Assembly (NCBI GenBank): GCA_010909165.1
Contig: MU008183.1
Coordinates: forward strand, 806,001 to 870,000
DNA length: 64,000 bases
Origin: Anthoceros angustus
Lineage: Eukaryota; Streptophyta; Anthocerotopsida; Anthocerotales; Anthocerotaceae
Direction of reading: 5' to 3'
Shown: one piece after another, positions 54,036 to 64,000 of the stretch
How positions within the stretch are numbered: position 1 is the first letter of the stretch
Layout of the letters: each line of letters starts with the position of its first letter
Program-made: the position numbers and the translations under genes
Notes under the pieces: model-generated
What the model saw: only the letters and a program-made list of their open reading frames with translations
What the model was told of the DNA's origin: nothing
Database searches by the model: none

Positions 54036-54880
54036 ATCTGTCCTATGGCATGCTCGTTTGGGGCATGTCATCAGTGGCCACAATGGTCGCTATGTCAAAG
54101 TCAAACCTTTTAGGAATCCTTACCACCTGGTTTGAAGGAACGCCACTGCGTGAGACCTCGTGTTGCTAAGGAGCAACCTTCTTCGCTTCCCGCCTGTGTC
54201 TTCACAACCGCCGGACCTTGTTCACTCGACATCTCCGCCGCTCTGTGTTCCGCCACTTGAGGCGTAATATTACTTGACCATTACCGATGACTATAGCCGA
54301 TATACATGGACTTTTCCCATGAAACGCAAGAATGAAACTTTTGCGTTGTTCTAGGACTGGTTGCTCCTGGTCCAGCGGTAGACAGGCCTTCTCCTTAAGA
54401 TCTTTCGATCTGATAATGGGACAGAGTTTGTCAACCACTTGTTTACCAACTACCTGGCAGAACAAGGCATTATTCATCAGCTAATAGTCCCTTACACGCA
54501 GCAGCAGAATGGAGTTGCTGAACGGAAAAACCAAACACTGATGAGCATGACTCGAGCTATGTTATTATGGGCGTGCTTACCTTCTTCCTATTAGTCGAAA
54601 GTGACCTCATACATCAATGACCGCCCACTAGCTCCCTTGCTTCGCCACACCTTTTGAGCTTGCTTGGAAACGGAAGCCAAGTCTCCTTCACCTCGTGATT
54701 TTTGGATCCAAGGCTTATGCTTACATCCCTGCAGAAGCGCAGAAGTTAGACAATCACCGCTTAACATTTATTGGTTACAGTGAGCACGTGAAAGCATACA
54801 AGCTGCTTGATCCAACATCACGACAATTGGTTCTAGCAAGAAGCGTTACCTTTGTAGAACCACTTCAACCTCGCTGATGT
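54036..54880 (+). pseudogene. Copia-F integrase
   Basis: SVLWHARLGH (GAG-pre-integrase, 54040), then the DDE core in broken frames: YYLTITDDYSRYTWTF, RSDNGTEFVNHLF and VPYTQQQNGVAERKNQT (54270-54540). The C-terminal TFIGYSEHVKAYKLLDPTSR is at 54770-54850. The zinc-binding region and the first Asp are damaged by short gaps. Confidence 0.88.
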
Positions 54881-55309
54881 GAAGAGTAGACCGTCTTTAA
54901 CCGCCAATGGTGTTGATGATGAGCTTGATGAACCTACCGGATTGTTTTCCTTCTACCCTGATGACGCTGATGCTGAACCACACGTAGCAAGAGACATGGC
55001 AGATCCACCTCCAGATCCACCTGCACTCCCAAAGTGACTGATGCTGCCCGACCAACAGGAGCTTGCACCACTGTCAGATGTTGAGGATGATCTAGATGTA
55101 CATGACCAAGCAAAGGAGGCACAACAATATGTTTTCGAAGAGGCTGGCCAACCTGTAGATGAAGATGTTGGGCATGAGGTTGCCGACATCCTCATCCGTG
55201 CTATTGCCCTCCGGGGATGATGATGCCGCCCACGACGATCCGCCGCCATGCACCTCCACCTTCGAGTGGAAGGAACCACGATACGTACCCATTGATTTCC
55301 GCCATCATG

Positions 55310-56800
55310 GTGTTATATCTCCTGCTCCACAGAACCTATTAGTCTTACAGAAGCTTTCACTGGACCAGACAAGGAGAAATGGAAATTCGCAGTAGACGAC
55401 GAATATAACAGCCTGATCAAAAACGGAACATGGAAGCTGGTTCCTAGGCCAGCCAATAGAAAACCTATTACTTGTAAGTGGGTGTTCAAGCACAAACTCA
55501 ATGCAGAGGGCAAAATAGCAAGGTACAAAGCACGTTTGTGTGCTCTTTCACGCAAATTGTGCTTGGACCATCGTGGAGACATTCTCTCGTAGTTCGTGCA
55601 CAACCCTTAGGTCGATATTTGCTCTAGCTGAGCATGATCTCGAATCGCAGGCATGGATGTCTCGTGACCGCTCCATGGCATCCTTGAGGAAGAGCTGTTT
55701 ATGGAACAGCCTGAAGGATATGCTGATCCTGCACATCCCGATTACGTGTGTCAGTTAATCAAATGCCTATATGGGTCAAGCAAAGTGCGTAACCGTATAA
55801 GCGTTGTGACAAGGCTCAAAGGCCTTGGATTTCGCCAATACAGACTCAAAACGTGTGCGCAGCGAAAAGGGATACTTACGTGATTCTTGCCCTTTATGTA
55901 GACGACGTGATACTTGCCCAACGACACGTCCCTCGCCACACGTTAAGGATATGTTAAGGAAACATTGAGATGACCGGTTGAGACCTCCTATTCTCGCCTT
56001 GGTATTCGTGTTAAGGATCCGCCTGAGGATCGCTCATAATACACCAAAGATAAATACATTACGGTAAATTCACAAGTTCAACATGCACATCCACCGCTCC
56101 CGTGAGGGTGTCAAGCTCACGAGATATGAATGCCACGACCGGCGACACCGAAATGCGGACGCTTCCATATTGTCACTGGGTAGTCTAATCTTTGTTAGTA
56201 ATCGACACGACCCGACATCCAAGATTGCCAAGACTGCTTGTTCTTAGAGCACCGGCCGCATCGGACGGCTGAAAAGAATATTTCGATATCCGAAAGGGAC
56301 TCACCACATAGGCCTATGCTACAGAGCAAGTGGTAAGAGGCACTTATCTTTGCAAGGGTTCACCGATGTCGACGGCGATAGCGACTAAAAAGTCTCTCCG
56401 CGTATACTTTCCTCTTGTCCTGCTATCAATCGGAGTCGCAAGAAGGCATCAAGATAGCCCTCTCAAAGACCGAGGTGAATATAAGTCTCTTACAGATGCC
56501 ACAAAGGAAGTTGAATGGGCGAGCTTGAAGGATATAGGAGAGGCATGGATGGTCCCACTAACCTCTTTGTGACAACCACCGCGATCGCCTTGGTAGCTAA
56601 CCCCGCCTCCATGCACGGACAAAACACATCGAGATCCACCACCATTATGTTAGGGATGTGAGAGAGGAATTGTTAAGATCCTTTATGTTCCTACAGATGG
56701 CAACACGACATCCTAACAAAGGCCTTGCCCAAAGACAAGCATCAAACATATGGAAGGCCTTGACTTAATTGACGATTTCAAAGCACGTTGAGAGGGGCCT
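55310..56800 (+). pseudogene. Copia-F reverse transcriptase and RNase H
   Basis: RT blocks in several frames: EYNSLIKNGTWKLV and CKWVFKHKLNAEGKIARYKA (55400-55530), [20 protein letters not shown] with LIKCLYG (55690-55770) and ALYVDDVILAQ at 55897. RNase H pieces are GTHHIGLCYRASGKRH (about 56300), EYKSLTDATKEVEW (56480) and DILTKALPKDKHQTY (56710). Much of 55900-56700 lacks CTG and CAG triplets and is frame-broken. Confidence 0.85.
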
Positions 56801-57502
56801 TACGGGTGAGGACCTAGTCCTCGATGTTGTTGTTACAGCTTGTTTTCGCTTCACTGGTGTCCCTGTCATTACATGCAACATGGGATGTGGAGGTTACACG
56901 GCGTGCTCGGTAGCAACCAATCGTTAAGCAACGAATGTAGATTCTACCGCAGCAGTGGATGAAGCTCCACGTTTTTGAACCGACCCGGACGATCACCACC
57001 TCTCTCTCCGCCTTGAGCAAGCGCCTTTTTCGCCGTGAAGTGTTTTGAGCAAGCAGGCGTTATCTCCCACGCCCGCCGGGCGGACGCAGCCTCCTCCACC
57101 CTCACGGGCCTGCTCCAGCATAATTTAACATCCAGGGAAATCCTCCACCCACCGAGCGTCACACTCGAGCCTGTGAGGCATGCTTCATCCCACTCCCCGT
57201 GGAACAGTCGTGCTTGTTTCTTCCGCCTCTTCCTTTCCTCCCTTGCTCATGCACAGGGCTAGCAGTTTTTCTGTTACCTGCTACGCACTTGGGAGCCATG
57301 GTGGTCAGCAGTTAGCCCCGAGGATTTGCACGCAAGTGTAAATGATTGTGATGAAGGCAGCCAGAAGTCGCCGCGATATTTATGGCCATCCCCGCCACTG
57401 GGCGACAGACAGCACTGATGGCGCTTGTTGGGCGAATCGCCACTCCCTCGCCGCCCGCCTCCTTGTGACTGTCCTTTGGATGCCTTCCTAAGCTCGTACG
57501 CT
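56801..57502 (-). other. Copia-F interval between RNase H and the 3' LTR, possible antisense ORF
   Basis: About 700 bases that copia pol does not need. On the minus strand an ATG at 57299 opens MAPKCVAGNRKTASPVHEQG, and open frames continue to 56814, close to the pol stop and tail-to-tail with it. This is the position of the antisense genes in Copia-B and Copia-C, but the frames do not join cleanly and I cannot assign splice sites. Confidence 0.35.
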
Positions 57503-57512
57503 TAAGGGAGGG

Positions 57513-57714
57513 TGTTAGAGCATAAGCTTAAAAGTGCTTAGGGTTATGTTATGTTATGTTATGTTAATTAGGGTTATATATCCAAAGGTCACTTAGTGAA
57601 GGGTTGCTTAGTTTATAAGACCAACACTTATTCAATATTTTGTATTCATTGTATATTCTCAATTTGATATATGCTTCTGTTCTCTTGCACACCGAACATG
57701 GTTCTACCCGATCA
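57513..57714 (+). repeat. Copia-F 3' LTR and polypurine tract
   Basis: The polypurine tract cttaagggaggg ends at 57512. The LTR starts TGTTAG and ends CCCGATCA, followed by the target duplication aagtc. Confidence 0.95.
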
Positions 57715-57719
57715 AAGTC

Positions 57720-59935
57720 GAACTGTCCACAAACGAAGGTGCCACTGCTGGGCTACGAGGAAGACGAGGAGGAGGTGTATTTGGAGGATACATACCAAAT
57801 TCAAGAGGCAACACCGACTTCTAGGTACCCGAAGACCTTATACCCCTCGAATTTACGAAACCCCGCTGGTATGGGCATTCGCAATCAGATGGCAAGGAAC
57901 CCCGGGCAAATGAGTGCCATTCAGTGTTACAATTGCCGAGGGTTCGCATCTCGCCAAAGAACGCCCCTCCGTGCATCTCGCTGGAATGGTGATTTTGAGA
58001 GGCTATGTGGATTGCAAGCAATGGGGACGGTGCGGTGTCCTTTGTCGACGAAAAACAGTGAGAATTGCTCAACCCCTATACAGAACCCACCCACCTATGC
58101 GCAAAATCTTAAATGATGCAAGTCAAAGATGCGCTCATGGCGGTATGGGAGGATTCCGAGGCCAACATGCTGAGAAGTTTGGAGGGATTGGAGGACATGG
58201 ACAGCGGGTACTATGAGGAGACCCCCGTCATGGCTGTTCGAACGCGGAGCAAAATGCGGAAGGCAGACACCCTGAGAAGGGGAGAACGGGGAAGAAAAGA
58301 AAGAAGGAGGATTGGAAACCTCCGTAACATCTGTGAGTGAGGAGGAAGTCACGTCTTCATCGCGAAGAAGGACGGGAGGAATGTATAACCCATGAGGGGC
58401 TGGAGGGGCCAAGCAACTGAGGGTGAGCGCGACCGCAGATGGGCCGGGAACGCACCACAGCAAATTTTGGCGGTGTACGACTCGACTTCCTTAGCCGACC
58501 TGGATTCGAGGGATGACGCGGGAAGGAGGAGTCGAAGGGGTAGAACCGAGTCGCAGATTCGCGAAAACCGCGGGGAAAAAGATGAGTTGGCATTTCCCGG
58601 ATGTTAGAAAGGAAGTTATGGAGATGATCCGAGAGGAACTGGAAGACCACGCACTGTCACACTCCCACTACCGTTTCCACCAAAACCGCCATCGGCCATC
58701 TTGTTTCAACGATCATGACAACCGAGGGAGCTACCAGCTGAAAGTGAGTGGTGCAGCACGAGGAGGGGAGAACGGGCAAAATGCCCTTTCAACTGGGCGA
58801 AGGCCATCATGGACCAAAAGTTCATGATATCATTTGGACTTCTCGAGACAACCCACTGATCGCCAAAGAACTGTGGGTGGGCCCTAAAAGCAACCCCAAG
58901 AAGAGGCGGACTCTCCCTACCCCAAGGCCAAGGCCCCTTGTCATGTGAACATGGTGGCTATGGTGGACCAAGGTCCTGAGCTGCAAATAGAAATTTCGGG
59001 ATGTATAATCAAGAACGTACTTTGGATTCAGGGTCCGGGGTCAACATCATGACGGAGGACACCGCCTAAGTCTGGAGATAGACACTCAAGGTGGCCTCGT
59101 CACAAGATGGCACGTAGGGGAGCTAACGGGGTCTTAACCCATATAGGTACCATCTGCCTTATGGACTATATGGTCATCAAATGTAAAGCCCCGGTATGAC
59201 ATTTTGATTGGCCGAACGTGGATGTATGGGCGCTACCTTCAAGTGGGCAAGAAAGGAAATGGGGTTCAAACCTCGGATTGGGACCCCAAAATTAGAAGGG
59301 AGGATACGTTTGACTTGGAGCCGGACACGAGGGGAGACGCCCACGGAAACAAAAGGATACACCTCTGCAGTAAGACACCTCTAGGGAGGAGGATGAGAAA
59401 GAGTTTGCTCGCACATTTCTTGGTGGATGAAGAGAAGGACTATCGGAGAGACATTCCTCACTCCATCAGCCTAGTGGGTTGTTATGGGGTCAGCTGATCA
59501 GCGTGTGGAAGCAATTAAGAAGGAAGGCAACGTTATGAATGTGATGTGACGCCGCCGAACCAAAGGTGACCCATCCGATCAAACCTCCGAGGAACTTGAG
59601 GAAGGCCGCTGCTTCACCTCGATGATTTGTTTCGGAATGGGAATGCGTGAGGAGAACCATGACCGGAGGAAGGTTCGTGAGTTACATCCGTGCTCGGAAA
59701 GGGAATGGGTGCAAACAGATGAAATCAAAGACGTGGAGGTGCTGCCTGGGAAGGTTCTTAAGTTTTCAAACCGGATGGATGCCGAATTGGAAAAGGGGAT
59801 GAAGCAGCTGCTGGCAGAATTCATTCATGTTTTCGCTTTCGACGTCACGGATATGAAGGGATACCTAAGGAGTGGGGGGAGCACAAAATTGATCTCGAGC
59901 CCTTGAGTCGTTCTCCAGATACCACAATACTGTTT
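57720..59935 (+). pseudogene. Gypsy-G gag end, protease and RT start
   Basis: Continues the gag broken at 51146. The zinc knuckle begins AIQCYNCRG at 57930 and continues SHLAKERP one frame over. The protease is at 58980-59260: TLDSGSGVNIMTEDTA, with Asp codon 59025-59027 (D-S-G), then YDILIGRTWMYGRYLQVG near 59195-59235. The RT N-terminal part follows: MKQLLAEFIHVFAFDVTDMK (to 59860) and IPKEWGEHKIDLEPLSR in the next frame. The element breaks off at about 59935, before RT block 1. Confidence 0.75.
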
Positions 59936-61443
59936 GAATCAAATATTCCCTAAAGGTAAAGGAGCAGCTTGGAGCTTTACCTACGCTGGACATCATCTAC
60001 CCGATTGTATAGTCTACTAAAGCTACGCATCGCCTATCCCTCGTCCACTCATTATAATCGATGGGAAAGAAGATGAAGAAATCTTTTTACTATAGTCTAC
60101 TAAAGACAGATGACTAAAGCTTTATCATGGTTTAGGAGTTAAGAAGACTCGAAGAATTAGGAAGACCCCAGAAACTATTATCAGAAATAGGCTATAATTG
60201 GTGGGAAAGGTGAGTCCAATTACAGCTTGTCATGGCCCAATGTTGAAGTTTACGAGAGAATTTGAAAGAAGCACTATCCCCTATGCATGCGCTTAGGACA
60301 ACCTATCATTTTGGCCGGCTATTTGAAAGAAGCACTATCCCTTAAGCATGCGTAGGGCAAGTCGTCATTTTGGCCGACCACTCCCGGACCGGACCAGCCT
60401 ATATTCATGACCCTCGGTTTTAGAGCGGACAGGGACCGGTATTTTTTACGACATTCGATCATCTACATTAAGTACCTGAATGGGACGCGGTCGAAATGGG
60501 TTTAGGTCCTCCCTTCATACATGAGTTCATTGGAACTCCACAATTAAGTGGGCTGAGGACGGATGAGTAGTTGGATGGGGTTTCACCTATTCCCAACTTC
60601 ATGGCCCTACAAACCATCTTATAATCGTGGTGCAAGATCACTTGCCATAAATTTTCGTCCTAAACTTTGCCATAGGACCCATCTCTATAAACTTTGCGCC
60701 TTCGTCTCTACAATGCGGGGCAAATTGTTAGTGTCCTCTGGGTTACTCGGATCAAAACCCCATTGCAAGACTTGGATGCATACTTTCAAATATTTAGGCA
60801 TTGCAAGACTTGAATACATACTTTGAAATATTTAGGGTTACTTCGCATCAAAAGCCCATTGTAGGACTTGGATGCATACCTTGAAATATTTATTAAATCT
60901 CCGAATTCGTCAAAAAAAACAACTTTGGGGCCTGTCAGAAGTTAGCATGCGGCGGTGGGAACGAGCAGGACATTTTAATAATTCTAAATTAAAAACTCAA
61001 AGAATATTACACTCCAGAACAAAATCTGAATGTGTATCCATTTGGCCTAAGAAATGTGTGCCCCCAATGGCTTAGGCCAAATGAACACACATTTTGAAGA
61101 ACATTGCTGCTAGGCATCCTACGCCGCCATCCCTACTTGGATGGGGTGTCTAGAGGGAATGGATGCCCTTGATGCTAGTAGCTTAGGCACAGCCTTACTA
61201 AGGGGCCCAAGCTACAAGAGGAGGCAGACCCTTACTTCAATTTAGAAGGGGTAGGCTTCAGTCCATGGGATCGGCTTGCTAACTCCCGTGAAACAGATGA
61301 GAGATATACAACGTGGGCCGGGTCTCCTCCGGCCTCATACGTTACTCTGGCAAACTTGGGTGAATGCGCGTGCAGGGATCCTCGCTCACCTCCACAAAGT
61401 AATTCTAATGTACACTCAAGCTTTATGTCCATCAAAGCTAGAA
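59936..61443. other. Intergenic interval with short repeats
   Basis: No gene-like frame. It contains two about 70-base tandem copies (60268-60395: tttgaaagaagcactatccc...cattttggccg), three copies of a unit with gcaagacttg[ga]atgcatac and gaaatattta (about 60763-60892), repeated tatagtctactaaag (60008, 60091) and a hairpin at 61032-61090. Confidence 0.6.
61032..61090. terminator. Perfect 13-bp inverted repeat (hairpin), role unknown
   Basis: catttggcctaag (61039-61051) and cttaggccaaatg (61071-61083) are exact inverted copies with a 19-base loop. Flanking gtgt/acac extends the pairing. It lies about 350 bases past the stop of the minus-strand gene. The feature type is only a placeholder; it could equally be a small transposon end or a transcript hairpin. 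Confidence 0.35.
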
Positions 61444-64000
61444 CTATCTAGTCCCGCGGCCCACGACTCCTGACTCGGGCTTGGAAGCTTGTACCTTGTC
61501 GGCATACTCCTTCATACGCGACTTCAGGCGGGAAAGCTCTTTGTGCAAACCAAGGAACGTACTGCATGCGCTTGAACTGTTCCCTGGCGTCGTAAAAGGC
61601 GTCAGTTAAATCCCCGTAGACCGCCGCAAGCTTTATCTTGTCCTCGGCAGCCTTTGCCTGATCGACGCCCGCCCGGAACTCGTCAAAGGAGCGTGCATAT
61701 CTCTGCAGAGCTGTGTTCAGGCGGAGATAAACTTCATACTTCTCCCCGTATTCCGTGAGGCACCTTTTGTACTCGTCCATATTCCCAATCGGACCTTGAA
61801 TAACTACCTCTTCAGACGACTTCTCGTAGGGAGCAAACCACTGGTCCTCCAGGGATCTTTGCAAGAGTCCTCTTTTTCGCGGAGGGGCCTTCTCCAGAGC
61901 TCTCTTTCCTCTTCACGCCCACCTTAGCAGGAACAGGCACAGAATCTGATGATGGCCTTGCCTGCTGATGGTCCATCTGCCTGTTTGCACTCTCCTGTTT
62001 ATGTGACACAACTCCCCCACCAGCTCTCTCAGCTTTGGACTTCACAATTGGGTTACTTGTCACACCTGGCGTGTTTAATCCCTTCTTGGCAGCCTTCCTT
62101 GCCTCCATCTGCCCATCTGCAACATCCGCTGTTCTCTTGGTGCCTCTTCCACTGACCTTACCCTTCGCAGTATCTGCACTCTTGCCAACTGCAGTCTCAG
62201 CTTTTCCTGTAACCGCAGGCTCCATTCTGACGGGTGTTAAGTCAGACCTCTGTACATCTTTCCTACCACCGGGACTTCTCTTGGCTGGAGAGTCTCTCCT
62301 CACATCCTTGACCCTGCCTGCCATCTTACTCAAAGCCTCGCCAGCAGCTGCGTGCTTCACCGCCTCATTAGTGTCCTTGACCATTTGCTTCCCACTCGAT
62401 GACCATATCATCTAGTTCGCCTGATTCCCTGTCGGACCGCAGTTTGCCTCTATCTTCAACCCCTTCTCTAATCTCCCCGTCGCTCAGCATCCCACTTTCT
62501 TCTGCTTGCTCGGCCCCAGAAGACTTCAGTATTTTCCCTCCTTTCGCTTGAAGATCTGCACCTGGCATTGCCCTGTCCGGAAAATCCAGCCTTTTTGTAG
62601 ACTCTAATTCACGACTCCGCCGTCTGATCTGATCTGGATTGTTAGGCCACCCATGCATTTCATACTGATCCCTACCAGTGACAGGAAACATTTCAACATT
62701 AGGCCCAGGTTTCCCCAACAGACTCGGCTCGCAATTGTTCTTCCTGTAAACTTCTGACACCCCAACTGCTGGTGTATCAGCTGCTTTCAATGGTAGCTCT
62801 GCCCTGGAGTCGTTGCCTTCTGCACATTCTTCAATGGCTTCCTTCCACCAGGAGCATTGCTAGCTGCTGGCTTTTGGCCCTTTGGTTTTCCACCAGCCAC
62901 ACGTGGGGCTTCATTTCCCGCAACGGAGACATCTGTTGCTGTAACTTTCCTCCTGCTGAACTGGAGTTTTGGCTCAAGTGAAACCCCGTCTGCTCCACAG
63001 CGCTATCAGTCGGAGGAGGAACACCAAGTTCCTGGGAACCATCTGCAGATGGAGGGGAAGACTTTTTGGCAGTCTCTGCTGATACATGTATTTTCCCAGA
63101 TGAACCCTCTCCTCTAACGTTCATTCCAACTCCTAGTCCTGTTCCCTCTGAGATGTCCTTGCTAGAAGCTTTAGCCTCCTTTGCAACAGCAGGCCCCCGT
63201 CTATCCTTTGCAATAGCAGGCCCCCGTCTGGCCCTCTGTTCTGAGCTTTCATCTCCAATGCTTCTATGCTGTTGTCAGACTCAGAGCTCCTGCACTTAGA
63301 ATCGTCTGTAGACCTGTCAACTGCATTCGCAGCCTTTAGTGCAGCCTCACCGATCATTCATGTCCACTAAGGCCGTCAGCAACCACCTTCTGGTTATCAG
63401 TCAAGGAGGCCACCTGGGTGAAGGTGGGGCTCCTTCTGAGGACACAACATCAATTTCCTCATCATCCTCATCATCCCCAGCCAGGGCTGGTCTCTCAGTT
63501 CCAGCCAGATTCTCGGCACCCAGTTGTTCGGCATTCCAGGGGTGTTGGCTCCAGTCTCTGGACATGAGGAGAAGGTTCCCTGTTTTCCCCTCTTGGTTTC
63601 TCGTTCTCATCGTCACTTACAATATTTACATCCTCGTCCCCACCCTCGTCTGCACTCTCATCCTCCCCACTGCTGCTGGAAGAGTCGCTATCACTGTCAC
63701 TCCCACTACCACTCTCACTTCCGCTCCCGCTTCCGCTGTCGCTGTCACTTCCACTGCCAGAGCTGCTACTTTCACCGCCATCACTGTTGTCGGATGTTTT
63801 CAAAAGCGCCTCCTGAGCACTAGAGGGTGTGTTATCTGCAGAAACGCCATCTTCCCTGATTTGGTTAACCCCGGGGACCACTGCTATTCTATCAGGGCTT
63901 GCAAAAGCCTGAGAACTTTTCTGCTGAACATCAGGACGAACAGCAGACACAGTTTTCTGGGCTTCCTCCGTTTTACTGTTAGCCTTCCTAATTGGAGGCC
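61444..64000 (-). CDS. ELL-like transcription elongation factor, C-terminal part (partial, runs off the window)
   Basis: The C-terminus, from about 61860 to the stop at 61446-61444, carries an occludin/ELL homology domain: GNMDEYKRCLTEYGEKYEVY, LRLNTALQRYARSFDEFRAG and KIKLAAVYGDLTDAFYDARE. One frame over it continues LHKELSRLKSRMKEYADKVQ and ends VVGRGTR. This is the helical hairpin that ELL uses in super-elongation complexes. Upstream is a long low-complexity region: Ser/Asp/Gly repeats (63780-63640) and Lys/Ala/Pro-rich stretches (62411-61812). Plant homologues with such regions are often named dentin sialophosphoprotein-like. Frame changes near 61550, 61860, 62400, 62800, 63130 and 63400 have no clear splice sites, so they look like indels. 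The N-terminal part is outside the window. Confidence 0.65.

Larger units (their letters stand above)
51147..57714 (+). mobile_element. Copia-F, complete Ty1/copia element with target duplication
   Basis: 5' LTR 51147-51349, primer site 51350-51361, gag, protease, integrase, RT, RNase H, polypurine tract 57503-57512, 3' LTR 57513-57714. The target duplication aagtc is at 51142-51146 and 57715-57719. The LTRs are identical except within the first about 30 bases, so insertion is recent, yet the coding frames are broken repeatedly. It lies inside gypsy-G gag. Confidence 0.95.

Noticed and set aside
60268-60892. Short direct repeats that could suggest a CRISPR array
   Set aside because: Only two or three imperfect units without regular unique spacers, in a eukaryotic context.

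Overview
This is a repeat-rich nuclear window from a plant-lineage (streptophyte) eukaryote. The signs are Ty1/copia elements primed by initiator tRNA-Met, Ty3/gypsy elements (one with the TGGCRCCGTTGCCGGGGA-type primer site of plant Tat/Athila relatives), a CACTA DNA transposon, GT-AG introns, and one host-type gene at the right edge. I cannot name the species. A retrotransposon carrying a cytosine methyltransferase makes a streptophyte alga or other early-diverging lineage worth testing, but that is inference.

Layout. (1) 1-21297: Copia-B, minus strand, with its 3' LTR at 1-280 and its primer site at 21269-21281. It has been split by two later insertions: Copia-A (2295-5551, gag lost) and a 10.9-kb gypsy element (8606-19490, minus strand). 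The gypsy element encodes gag, a C5 cytosine-DNA methyltransferase, RT, RNase H and integrase, then a PHD finger and an AT-hook, and possibly another methyltransferase-like segment. (2) 21298-39130: Copia-E, plus strand. It is broken by a solo LTR (21767-22028, target duplication atttc) and by a 13.7-kb CACTA element (22334-35989, target duplication gct). Inside the CACTA lie kilobase-scale purine arrays and a complete Copia-C (minus, 23827-31411). (3) 40530-51146 and 57715-59935: gypsy-G, plus strand, heavily tandem-iterated in its LTR and gag regions. It is interrupted by Copia-F (51147-57714, target duplication aagtc), which has near-identical LTRs. (4) 61444-64000: the 3' part of a host gene, minus strand, whose C-terminus looks like the occludin/ELL domain of RNA polymerase II elongation factor ELL.

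Two architectures stand out. The gypsy element combines a DNA-methylation writer with chromatin-reader modules in one polyprotein. Copia-B and Copia-C each carry an intron-containing gene on the opposite strand, between RNase H and the 3' LTR and tail-to-tail with pol, plus an extra coiled-coil ORF between the primer site and gag. The antisense introns can only be spliced from antisense transcripts, so these genes must be expressed independently of the genomic RNA.

Sequence quality matters for every call here. Paired repeat copies differ mainly by 1-5 base gaps at CNG and CG sites, and many adjacent direct duplications join at 5-8 base microhomologies. Frames are also broken in young elements and in the host gene. 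This looks at least partly like long-read basecalling and assembly error at methylated cytosines. Most coding entries are therefore listed as pseudogene in the sense of broken as sequenced, and frame-broken coordinates are approximate.
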